Source: Lethocerus indicus (lineage: Eukaryota > Arthropoda > Insecta > Hemiptera > Belostomatidae). From it: DNA of 64,000 nucleotides. Within the stretch, counting starts at the first letter, position 1. Each line of letters begins with the position of its first letter. Positions 1 through 12,700 of this stretch are shown here, piece after piece. The stretch lies in NCBI GenBank assembly GCA_019843655.1, contig JACDQD010000004.1, forward strand, positions 14,136,001 through 14,200,000, read 5' to 3'. The notes beneath the pieces were generated by a model that was not told the origin of the DNA, ran no database searches, and saw only the letters and a program-made list of their open reading frames with translations. Both the position numbers and the translations under genes were made by a program.

Positions 1-2183
1 AGGGGCAACTGTCTCAGGGAATGGCGTTAACGTTTGGCCATTAAAGAGGGAGGGCGGGAGAAGGGAGAGAGAGGGGTGAGTGAGGGACAGGGAGAGAGAA
101 ATAGAGGGAGGGTGAGTAAGAGAGGAAGGGAGGGAGAGAGTGAGTTTTTGGTGCGTGTGTACGATGTATGTGCGTGTATCTCATGGGAAAACTAAGATTT
201 ATGGGAAAAGCGACCTCTACCAACCTACATCACATCGGCTTTATTTTCCTCCAAATCCTCCTCTCGCCGTATTGCATTTAATTGCATTTGTCACTCACCT
301 GACAATGCGAAGAGTTCAATCAACGACTCTTTTTGACGCATTTCATCCAACACGTGAAGATGGGAAACTGACTTGAGCTAGAGCTCAATTGGTCGGTATT
401 GCCCATTGACGATCATACTCATTCAAATTAATTTAGAATCGTACCATACCATTATTGTTAACTTCTATCCACTAAAACGGTTACAAAAAGGTCTTTATTC
501 GATAAAGATTTACGTATTTCAATATAAAGATAGAGGGCTTAATGTAAAGATTTACATTTAGAATAAAATCTTCCGGTATTATTTATCTCCGGATATATGC
601 AATGCCCCGGTACTTCGTCCGTTTAGTTGAGATGAATTCTTGTAGTTTTTACTTGGACTAGCAGCTCTATTTCTGAGAAATGTCATCATACTTTCTAACG
701 CTCTGAATATATTTATTTTCTTCTTAGACGTATGATAAATGAAGCGAAAAGCATATAAAAAATGTGCACTGTATATACAGTAATAATGAATAATTTTGTT
801 AATTCTTCCTAATGTTATATGAGCGGCACCTTTTAAAACGCAGTAATTCAAACCATATATAAGATTGGCTGTTTTTTTTTCATTCAGTTACAAACGAATA
901 CATGCAATTGGTCGTAGTCAGAGAAATGCCAAGAATTTGAAAAAACCTACGAAAATCAGACATATCACGCACCGGGGGCAACCTTTTATAAATTTTCAAG
1001 TACTACTCGTTAATTCAGAAAGTTCAAAGGTTTTATATTTGGCGCTCTTTGAGGTCTGTAGATGAGGGGGTTGAGGAGGATTGATAAATTTTGAAGGTAG
1101 GCGCGTTCAGATCTTAAAATAAGATGGATGAATTTGTTTTAAATATAACTAGAAAATCCTCCCATTGAAACCGACCGAGAGTTCGGGTCGCTCGGCTCCT
1201 TCTGCATTGGGGTCATCGAAATATATATATACCGGTTCCTCTCCAAACCTTTTTAGTTCATCACCTTACATAGTGTGGCACTTGTAATGATTTAGGTTAA
1301 TTGCTGAAAGGAAATAATAAGACCGCGAATATGATTCCATCGGTGCGGAAACAATTATAATAAATATAAAGGAATGTATTTCCTATTCTTATTGAACTTT
1401 CCTTCATTCCTGTTTTTAATTCATTAGTAATGTAATGTAACTGGTAAATGCATACTTGTCTTGTTGCAAATTTTTTCATGATACATAATTATCATTTCAG
1501 CATAATAGTAACGGGCACTGCTCTAAAAAGTAAAATGTTAATATTTGCAAATTCCAATTCGTCGTTCATGGAGTTGTGTACTAAATCTGAGAGAAAATTC
1601 AAAATAATAAAAGGGGGCGTTTGAAGCAAGATTTTCCTTAGCGCGAATGAAATTTGGCCGCTCTGAAGATGAAAATGAAAGTGCATCATTCTTTAAGCTG
1701 ACAGTTCATTAATTCTCTGGTTAATGTTGGGAAGGAACTGACCTAGACTGCAGTAACGAGTGATACAATTTATTATTTATTTTTATTTAAATCTCTATGA
1801 ATGAAATTCTACTTCTACTTAAAAAAGGGATTCTAATCGTATTTCAATTTCGTGGCTATGCTCCCCTAAGTTTAAGATCCGTTTCACGGTCCGTGTCATT
1901 TTGGAATACCATCATTTTCCCAATATTCACAACTACTCCGGACGAAATAAATAGAGCAATTTCATCCCCCATTATTTCGTTAGGGGAAAACCTCAAAACC
2001 GAACTCGCTGTCTGATACATCCTGCTGTGTATTTTCAGCTCTGTATTACAGACAGGATGTTACTGATGATCAGAGCATCGAAATGTAAAAACCTGCTGGC
2101 TTAACCTAAAGGCGCCATAGTATTTCGAAACGCAGTTACGGACCGCGTAGAAATGTTGCAAGATTTCAAGAAAAGGAAAAGAA

Positions 2184-2360
2184 TTAAATATTTATCGGTT
2201 ATTGATGAGTTGGATAAATTACCGAAGCTGAGGAGTTGAGCCGCATGTCTAAGTACCTCGTCACGAATTTATTTATTAAGTCTTCCCAGCCACTAACTCA
2301 CACTGATGGGAGATTAATCAAATTAGAGGCAGGTAGAAGGTACAAGTCATGCCTTTTCTA
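2184..2360. repeat. diverged repeat, copy 1
   Basis: Shares an ordered series of blocks with 9551-9760: TTAAATATTTATCG, GGATRAATTA, ATGTCTAAGYACCTCRTC, CCCAGCC and ATTAATCA, in the same order and at similar spacing on the same strand. It is an old duplication of about 180-210 bases. Confidence 0.6.
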
Positions 2361-4572
2361 CTTAGGCTCCCGGCCAATAAATCAAACCGGTATAGTGTCA
2401 ATTCTATTAAATTAGTAATTATGGCGATCGGACCAGCGACGGGTCCATTCAAAAAATCGTCTACCTAATCATATAGGTGTTTTAAATTTTATAAACGAAA
2501 ACTTACTGCGATTCATTTGGCCAGAGCATGAAATTACATCGTGTGGAATGAAATTTTAGCTTTTGCCTTTTGGTTCGGATCGAAGGTTTTTTTGCTCGTG
2601 GATCTGCCCAGGCTTTCCTTTGACGTCAGGAGTACTGAGCGAATCACATATACCAAGCTATAAAATCATAAATAAATATGCCCAGACATTTATCAGGCTC
2701 ATAAGTGGGAGACAAATAAACAGGTACAAAAAACAGAAAATAGAATACTACAAACGTATGATTAATGCCAGATCCTCAGTTCTTCTTTCTCAGTTAGAAA
2801 ATAGAAAGGCAATCCTGAAAAATATACATATAGATGAGCTTCTGGAACAGCGAAGTTTCCTATAGAATTAAGATAATACAGTTGGACCTTCGGGGGCTAA
2901 ATTGTCAAATATCAATGCCTGATATTTGAAAATGTTTTCCACAAGTTCTGAGGGGTTCAGAATTGGGCTGGCCGACTGCGAGGGGAGGCGTCTTGTTAAA
3001 ATAAAAAACAAAAGAGAAAGAAATATATATTTATATTTATAACAGAGGCTGGCGTCGCGGTCCTGTCTACCTCTATATTTAACTCAGCCGTCAACCGAAA
3101 GCCGAACCTCATTGTTTTTCTGATGTTGTTTTGTTTCCTAAAACATTTTCCCCCTTAAGGAGCTTACCCGATTGAAAATGAGACTGGATATGAAACTCTG
3201 AAATTCCGTGACTGCATTATTAATTAGAATATATAATCTCTACCAATACTGTTTCGAAAAATTAGGTAAATTTTGGCAAATTAATTGCATTAATTACTAT
3301 TAAATAAATTTCTATTTTCTTACTGAATATCTTTCGAGATGATTTTCATCAATTACTCACACACACAAACACACACGCACATATATAAAAGCAGGGAGAT
3401 ATCCCACAATGCCTCAACCGTGCTTACATTCCAAATTTCATTTACTCGTTTTTAGCTTGGTTGGCTAAAAATCTCAGACGGGCAAATAAAGAAAGCGTTA
3501 GACTCGACTTCGTTCATAAATATCGCTATTGGGTTACTTCCCGCTATTTGTTATTGCCAACAATAAAAACGAAATTGGCACGACACTACTGGAATATTAA
3601 ACCAGTGAACGACTGTGGCACGCGGAACGGTGGGACTATTTTAATTGCAGAGAGTGGCACCACTAGTCAAGGTTTCGCTTAATTATCCTTAAGGACGATT
3701 TGACGCCTGAATGGAAATCACTCAGGGTTCAGTTATGACTTTTAAAGTTATCCAACTGACTATATTTACAATCCAAGTACAATATTAAAATTTCAATCCA
3801 TTAGTGAAGCGCCATGTTCTCGTTCAGTTATTATAGTGAAATATAATGTAGTAACACGTTATAATAGATCCGTTGAAAACGGCCAGATTGGTTTTCTAGT
3901 TCAAGAATATTTATTATCTTTTCAAACTGAATAAGTCGGACAACCGTGCTAGAATCTTATAGAGCGCAATTGGCAGGTGATGGCCAGTTATGCGATTTCG
4001 TCTACAATGTACAAAATACACAAAAACTACTTTTTTAAAAGAAAAAACAAATGTTTGTATTTATCACACAAAACGTGAAATTTTTGAATACTTAATATGT
4101 ATTACAATGCTTGATAAAGGGTATTATAACAACTGAATATGCAAGGCCACAAAAATAAATCTATACTTTTTTCCACAAAATACCTTTTATAATTCTCGTG
4201 ACCAAATCAACGTGAGCCGAGTCGTGAAAGGCTGGGCCAACGCAAAGGCGGATGTCCAATTTCAATGAGATGCAGTTAACTTCCCATTGCATTTCATTGA
4301 AAGAAATAAAAGAGTCAACGGACGTACAGGAAATTGCACTGTGTGTGCTATGACACTATATTGAGTTCGCCCATTCTCCAGTATATCTTTGTCAGTTAAA
4401 ATCAATTTGTGGCTCGTAACCGTGGAATGACGAAACGTACCATGTGTTTATTTAAGTGTGTATTTATATGAACCTCGATACCAGGGAAATGGCAATAAGC
4501 ATTATTCTCTTTTGAAAAGCAGGGTTCCCATTATCAACAGTAAGGTGCATCACAGCGGTGATAATACTAACG

Positions 4573-4578
<6 letters not shown>

Positions 4579-4638
<60 letters not shown>
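4579..4638. repeat. (TA)30 microsatellite
   Basis: Sixty bases of uninterrupted TA. Confidence 0.95.
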
Positions 4639-4640
<2 letters not shown>

Positions 4641-5460
4641 CTGGAATTGGTCGGGAGGTTTTGGAATACCATGGTTTTGTGATCTTATGTAACCGCCCGC
4701 TGATTTGGCCTTTTGCTTTTTGACTTATATATCGACATAATATATCGTAAGTATTAAAAAATACATAATACAGTTAGTACACAATAACTGGGGCATTCGT
4801 AATGTAATATAATATGTACAATAATGTCAGGAAATACCATTATTGAACCTAGTACCATTTTCGTACGGGGGGTGAATTTTCAGAGCTTGTAGGCCGTCAA
4901 TCTATAAAACCATTCTTGTCTTTCTCCCACTTTCTAGTCAATATTTTAAACTGTGTACTTGATAAAATCATTGTCGTAAAATAATAAATAAATTCTATTT
5001 AATTATTTGGGTCGACTTACCTTTCGGAAATTCTTAGGAAATGCCTGAACCCAACAATCCAAACGCGAGAACTTTACCCGGACCCCCGGCTCGAAGGAGG
5101 GTAAGTGGAACGTCGTGGAGACGAGAAAGGCGCCGGCGTTTTAATTTTAAAAGGCACCAAAACGATACAGATTAAAGGCAAGCATCCGCGAAAGGAAAAC
5201 TTAGGGATTGTACCGTTAGGTGGAGAGTGTGCCTACGTGTTTTATCTGCGGGGAGGAGTGGGGGGAGGGGTCTCTCTTCAGTCGAGAGCGTGCTTATAAA
5301 ACAGAAATTACGACGGAGGAATGTGAAACTGCTCGAGACCGAGAATCGGGCTGCCCTGTGTGTCCCTCTCCTACCGCTTGCCCCCGGTCTGCCCCGACCC
5401 GCTGGTACATGCGCCCGCTAAAGCTAAGAAGTTCACTTAAACAGCGTACATGTAAAAAGA

Positions 5461-5477
5461 GCGAGAAAGAGAGAGAG

Positions 5478-5566
<89 letters not shown>

Positions 5567-5576
5567 GTGAGAGAGT
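5461..5576. repeat. (GA)n microsatellite with a short GT interruption
   Basis: GA repeats from about 5468, interrupted by GTGTGTGTGTGT near 5483-5495, then GA repeats to about 5563 and GAGT units. GAGAG is also the GAGA-factor core, but a simple repeat is the sufficient explanation. Confidence 0.95.
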
Positions 5577-8500
5577 GCCAAATATGGGCTAGGACGAAAG
5601 GGGAAGGAAAGGGGTCTTAAACTTGGAGTAGGATAAGGCCCCAGGAAAGAACGGGAAAAGTCTAATTCTACACCCAACCCCATTGTACCAATGGTTGAGA
5701 ACGATAATTCTTCGATATTATACCATATATAGGAACGTTATTGGGCATTAGCGCTTGAACTCTGTTTTCCCTTGCTTGATTGGGTCTAGGCCGCCTTCTG
5801 CAACTCGCTATAGTCAGCAATTAGATGCTACTTAATTTATCAGATTAGTCATACTTATGTTTCCCGGTTATGGATGAACAATATCCCGACAATAGTTCAG
5901 CGCTACTCTTAAGGGTACTGGGTAATAATATAAAGATGAACGAAATGAAAAGTAATAATAATGAGAATATTATATTTGGGATATTTTTGGAGTGTTCATG
6001 ATATTCAGAATATTTTAGTCTTATACGAATAATATTTCGGCTGCTTTTGCCGTCTTCCAAATACGCTCGATTACAAGGCGTCGATACGGTTAGTGTCAGG
6101 GATGATAAATACTTTTAAATGCAGTCGGTTCTACTCAACGGAATGACTGTCAATGGGACATTTCTGACTGGTCTATTCTTGCGTAGGACGACGTCCCGAA
6201 GGCGGAAACCTACGGGGGAACAATGTCTAATTTTGGTTTGTTACAAAACTGAAAAACGTGGAAGACGTTCATACTCCTATTAAATGTCTGGGCAAGAGTG
6301 GAGATGGTACAGGAAACCAGTCGAGGAATCCTCCTCCTCCACCTCCTATATTATAATCTTCTAAAACCGTTCAGGAGTATCGGAATCCTTAACAATAGAT
6401 TAAATGGTAATAGGTTAAATCATTTTTAACGTAATTTTTTGCCCTAAATCTGCACTTTCGTTCCCCTTGTAACGCAAGTATAGCCTTCGAGTAAAATGCT
6501 AATTTTATTTTCTAATTAATATTATTTTTTACTTATATTCTTCATGCTTGTAATATGAGAGAATTAGATTGGTTTATATTCCTTTACATTTATTTTTGCT
6601 CGAGGTTTATATAATTTACATTCAACATCCTCTCACTTATTTCCTTCAACGCTTTACGCTAGTGGCTTTTTAAAAAAGATTTTTTATTATTTTACTTGTC
6701 GTTGAAAAGAAAATTTGGGTAAGATTTTTACCCTGTACTCCGATGACGGTTGTGAGGTGTTCAGAGCTCTTAGGTTATGGAAGATTTCCAAAGCTTCGTG
6801 TTGCCCAGTTATGAATCATAACCTTTTTAAATTGTAATCACTCCAGTCATGTTTCAAATATTCGCTCGCTGAATTAAAAATCAAAACTGCGTACTCGCCT
6901 CTCGTCCTTAGTTTCATAATACACGCGTCGTGATCTAATTTGCACAGGATTTTCTGCTTATCTCAATCACAAACAATGCGGCTTATAATTTATTATTTCA
7001 AACTCCAATAATAGGTTTTAACTTCGTGGATATAAGGAATGCCCTCAAAATGTCCGAGGACTGAGTGAATGAAACAAATTTCATTAAAGTAAAATGCGTG
7101 TAGAGTTAAATTTAGTGAAAATTTCAATGTTTCGAATATTACTCTGTCCTAAACCGGGTATTATTTTTTTATATTATATATCATATCTAATTCAGAGCAC
7201 TTAATTTGCGTTGGAATTCCTCCAGAGACAGTTTTATGTATAAATATTTATATTGTTGATTGTTATTCGATCAAATGAAATACGGACAAGCTCGTAAAAT
7301 TATAGAAATTAAGAAGAATGCGCGTGACAGTCTCATATTTTTCTGAGTATTGAATAATCTTACGAATTTCGGATAGAAATCCTAATGGTAAATGTACGTT
7401 TGTTGTTTTTGACTTGCTACTGTTTGGTTGTTCCTTGTTTGTGTACCACTTCCAAGCGGTTCGACTCCGTGGTTATTTTTTAGTGGCCCATATATGACTC
7501 AATTTAAATTCCGGCCCCAAGAATTCAAACCACTTCCTAAGAAGTGTTTCCAGGCGTTTAATTCAGGAGGGAGAAGGTCGTGACATGGCCACTCCCGGTT
7601 TTGCTGTCGCCAGTTATGATCAGCGCTAGCGCCAGCGGTTTTATTAAATATCCTCGTTATGAATATGCATCGGATACTCGACCATTCCGCATCTATCGCA
7701 CCGCCACTTAACTATCATTGTCGCTTTAATCCATACAAGGATGTAGATTTGTGGATATGCCGAAAAATTAAGGTAATTAGGTTTTAATTGGTTTTAAATT
7801 TGCGACAATAAACAAGCAATGAAGACTACTTTTCAACATAATTCGATATATCACAAAATTTCTGAGCCCAAGTCGAAAGAGTTAATCGCTGTAACTATCG
7901 GATAATATTCTTCGAAAATTACGGCACGCCTTAAAGGGTAAGCGAATGTTTCGTGGTAAAACAGATGAACGGCCTGACACAAACATTTTGGAAATCGTCC
8001 ATTCTAGTGTCCCCCAAATGCAATTTTGTTTTTTTATTTTCGTCTCGTTATTTTTAATTCGGAGAATTTTTTTTGATAGCGACATATTATACAAAGCGCT
8101 GATGACGTGACGGCGGCTGGACCACATTAGAGGGAACCTCTTACATTAGCATAAAAAAGGTTTTATGTCATAAAGGTTTCTACATTTAACCGCTCGTTGT
8201 AGGAAAAAAATTTTAGGTTAAAGTGAGTCTGAGATTATTTCAAAACCCGATTTTTTTAAATTTATGGTCAGTCGGAAATTAGTACCTGGATTTGTATTAC
8301 CGCTTTATTAACTATTTAAGTAAAGCCGACTTGATTAAAGCTTTTCTTAGTATTCCTATCACTCGATCAATCTGTGGTCATTGATCAATCAATCAATGAT
8401 TAGATTTTTAGTCGGTACACCATCTTACTGTAAGTATTTTATTGTGTTCCTAACAACTGAACGTCACCGATAATGGTGAACAACCGTTGCTGGTCTAGGT

Positions 8501-9550
8501 TTTTGGACCGAAGAAGGCAAAGGATAATTCAAATCGCACAAATATTCCTTACACTAACAATTAAGATTCCCTTAATTCCCATCCGCTTCGTACGATATTT
8601 AAGTACAAGACGGGAGCTATATGGGCGCGATGCTATGCCCGAGTGGCATATATTGGTGGGGTCGGGGCCAGGCCTCTATCTAGATTACGGATATAATGGT
8701 GGTCTATTGTCCACCAATTTGAGGCTTCTCGCCGCTGCCCCTTTCACGTGTCAATCCCCGTTGCTCTCTCCCGGTTTAAACCCTATAGTCCCCGGTTCCT
8801 TGTATTAATCTTACACTGCACTTCTCACGTCCCTACTCTCCTAGCAATTCGTCTAATTCGCCAAATCGAAATCATCATTTAAACCAGGTTTGATTCAACA
8901 TTATTTGTGTATAACGAAACCCCTGTGCAGTGTAGACCGAAGGAACAAATATATTTCGGTCAACTGAAAACAATATAAAAAAAAGTCACGAAATAAATTT
9001 AAATCGTCAACTTATATTTTATTTTTGTTAATCATTTTTAAAAGCAGAATTTAGTTTACATGTAGGAGTAAGTATTTATTTACTTTATTTAGTATTAAAT
9101 ATATTTAATTAGTTATTTAATTAAATGTTGTTACAAAATGTTCTATGCGCATCTGTGCTCCGATTAACATTGTTGTAAATCTTGTACTTCAGATAATAAG
9201 AAGTACCCTGAGTGTGGTCCTGAGCTCGATATTACGGTTTGATTGAAAATTAATTTCAACAGGCTTCGATTTCGAACCGCCGCCGATGGCAAGTCGACTG
9301 ACTGAAACGTTATGGTGGACCCCATAGAACAAAAGTTACCGGTTTCCATTCGACCGATCAGCCTCAACTAAGCTCGGGGAGATGCGTAGAATGTTTAAAC
9401 GGTCAGTGGAAACACCTCCGGTAGCAATATTCAAATCTCATCAATATTAACGCGGTAAAGTCTAGGCAAAAACAACGAATTTTCCGAATGCTAATTTACG
9501 GAGTTTCCTTTATTATTTTTCTTCGAAATCCCAGCGCAGGACGCGGAAAA

Positions 9551-9760
9551 TTTAAATATTTATCGTATTCAGAAAGGCGGATGAATTATCGCCGGAGATC
9601 GACGAGCAGTCCCCCATGTCCCATGTCCGATGGACTCGGCCCGAATGTCTAAGCACCTCATCGAGCGGTTTTTACTTATACCCAGCCGACATTAAGTCAT
9701 CGCTGGTGGATATTAATCACGTTAAAGGTGGGGCGAACATATAAAGACCTGCCTACTACC
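9551..9760. repeat. diverged repeat, copy 2
   Basis: Partner of 2184-2360, 7.4 kb downstream. The conserved blocks are separated by unalignable stretches, as seen in duplicated regulatory DNA or in an old short interspersed element. Confidence 0.6.
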
Positions 9761-12700
9761 CGACACGAATGCCGATTGATGAAGTACCGCGATTCGGAGA
9801 TTAATAGTGTCCTATTGTTAATACAACAGAAGGTGGGAATTGCGAGGCGGCAAGCTATATAGAGTTTCAAGAAGGATAAGTTTCATTGTCAGCTTCCCTA
9901 GTTCACATTCTTATGTATTACCATCCGCATGGGTGAATTTATATTCACAACAATTTCAGTGGACGTAAAGCTGTCGCTAGTGCTGTAGAAAAACTAGTAT
10001 TTATTAGGAATACCGTGTTTACTCTACGGTTTATTCTACACTGGTAACTATGTCCGAGACTGACCGTGTGCGTATGAAGAGACGAGGAGTGGAGGAAATG
10101 CAGAGCGAAGCCACTACTTTATCAACTACACTACATAAATAGATTTCGAAATTTGGATTGAGTGCGTGTGCACGGAAGCGCGGGCGCGCGTTTTTGCATT
10201 GGCCCGTCTATGTATCTAGTAGTGGGAGAAGCAAGCAGCGTTAGCGATAGTAGTAGTACTACTAGAAGTAGGGGACGGACTCTGGCAGGCTCATGAGTCG
10301 GCTCGACTATAATTAGGATCGCCGCCTACCAGTGCGAGTCCGGTGTACGTGTGACGAATCATCTGCCTGCCGTCAACCGATTAAAAAACAAACAATAAAA
10401 ATTATTTTCTTCTCTCTCGGTCAGACACAGAAACTGGCCCAGTTATTCCTTTCTAACTCTTTATATAAAATAAAATAAAACTCCCGTCGTATAATTTGTT
10501 GTTGTGTTATTATCGAGATAACGCCGTTTATGACGCTAATCACCTTCGGTAATCATCATAGATCCCTCGTCATATTTTATAATACAAAGTTACGGTTTAA
10601 CTGCCGTGTTAGTTTTATGACCTCGCCGAGAATAATCTGTAACAAGATGCACGCATTGCGCATTTGCGGTTAGCATTTTTTTATTGTATAATTATTACTA
10701 TTTAGATACTTGTCGTCCTTTTTTGTACACTGACAACATACATTATTAATAGGCGATTTAATTAAAAGGATACCTCTGGAAATATTATCTGAGGATTATT
10801 TAACATTTACTGTTTTCACTCATACTTTCAAAGAATTAGCCAAACAAATTTTTGTTATTTTTTTTTACTTTTTCGCCTTAATAACTTTCTTCAATAAATT
10901 CTTCTATAAATTAAGCCCGCTTTCATCCCCGATCCCCGGTTGCAAGCCGTTAAAGTAAAGAGAACATTAAAAATATCCGGACCGTACGTGACCTGTTCTG
11001 AATCATAATTAACCGTTCACGAAAGACATACAATATTGATACCGTAGACATTCAATAATTTTAAGTAAACGAACTATATGACTATAGTTATAACGAATTG
11101 AACCAGCTGAGCATTCTACCCGTAGAGTGTCCATCAAGACTGGGTGGAAGAATCTGATTACCAAGATTTATCACAACGGGCATAGCCATTACCAGGGCGT
11201 ATCTCTCAGTGATTGTACTTTTTAAACTTTGCTGCTTCGTTCAACATATTTTCTAAAATGTAAAATTAAAGAGAATGAAGACCGGTGTTACGGCCTTCGG
11301 GTCTACGGACAGGACACATTTACGGGCGGAGGAAACGTACATTCGTACACGTATTCGTATAATTTAAAGTGACAAGCATCGCGGAGTGACAGGCGGGCGT
11401 CTCGAGTTCGGGGAGGTGAAGCCGGCCAGATGGGAGCCGATTATATTACGTAATAATATAATAGATTATTAATGATTAACGAGTGAAGGGCACCCACCAA
11501 CATCCTTTGACCACGACCCCAAACGACGTTCCCTCGCCCGTTGTTATTTGCCCACCGAGTTGCTCCGAAGGGGGGACCATCTATAGAGATCGTTAATTGA
11601 AATTAGCTTTGAAGGGTTCAGTAGGATTCAACGAGGGGGAAACGGAGGAGAAGCGACCGCTGCCAGGAGGCAATAACAAAGTGAAATAACTACCGACCAA
11701 TTCACCTTTGCTCGAAACAATTTATATATTCGCATTTCCCGAAATAATATACTCATTATTTCGGTAGCGGAGAGGGGGATACATACAGGACTGTAGCCAC
11801 GCAGAGAAAAATCGATTAAATAATTTAAACCGCTATATTTTGTGTATTTTCAATTAATAAACTAATGGGATAATACGGGCGTGGACAGACAGAGTTATCT
11901 ATCGCGCTAGCCGGTTTACAATAAGTTAATCATTTATTAAACCCCGTATCCGCATCTGAGTTTTCTCTTCGTGACCGCTAGACCGCGTTTTCTGTCCATA
12001 AAAGGGCACCGAGACCGGGCGATATTTCCGTACGGTGGCGACTCGGCCATATTTACTCTCGGCATTCCGCGCCAGAGAGTTATGAATTTGTTATTGAGAA
12101 AGTGTCCGACGAAATTATGAAATCGAACTAACGGTGTCTGCGACACAGAGCGTTAAGCCCCACGAGCCCGGCCCTCGAGATCGGTTACAGTTACGCCGTT
12201 AGTGCAATTATTAAATCATTTTAAGACCCCCCATTAATTAATTGTGCGTTCGAAGCTTAATATTTTTCATTACCTGGCATGTATCCATGTATACCTGGAA
12301 GTCACTAACAAAATTTATATCGTGACCGAATTTTGGCATCATAAATCACTTCACAGATCGACTGAAGCGAATTCAAGTTGTTCCACGTCCGAGACAGAGT
12401 AATTTAATTCTTGTTACAGACACACGATACACCAGAATAACGCTGGGCTCAATACAGAATTCACGGTCCTTCTGATGGAAGAAATGTGTTGTCCGGCCCA
12501 GAGTAGCATTTTATAAAATTAGATTCCTAAATTAGATGAAAAGTCAATGTACGTTATTGAAGGTTACTTATAATTTGATATGCTGTAATGGACCTGAACC
12601 AGACATAGTATACAGTGGGACAGAGTTTGCTACTAAAGGGTATCCGGTTCGAAATAGTTGGAAGGATTTATATTGAAACATTTTGTTCAATGTTTTGCCG

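Noticed and set aside
2243..2256. GCATGTCTAAGTAC, a string also found near the 5' end of 18S rRNA
   Set aside because: The flanking bases do not match 18S rRNA at all, and the string belongs to the diverged repeat pair at 2184 and 9551.
2563..2865. 100-codon frame with a basic, Ile/Lys/Arg-rich end
   Set aside because: No recognisable family, starts from a TTG and is AT-driven; nothing at its ends supports splicing or a promoter.
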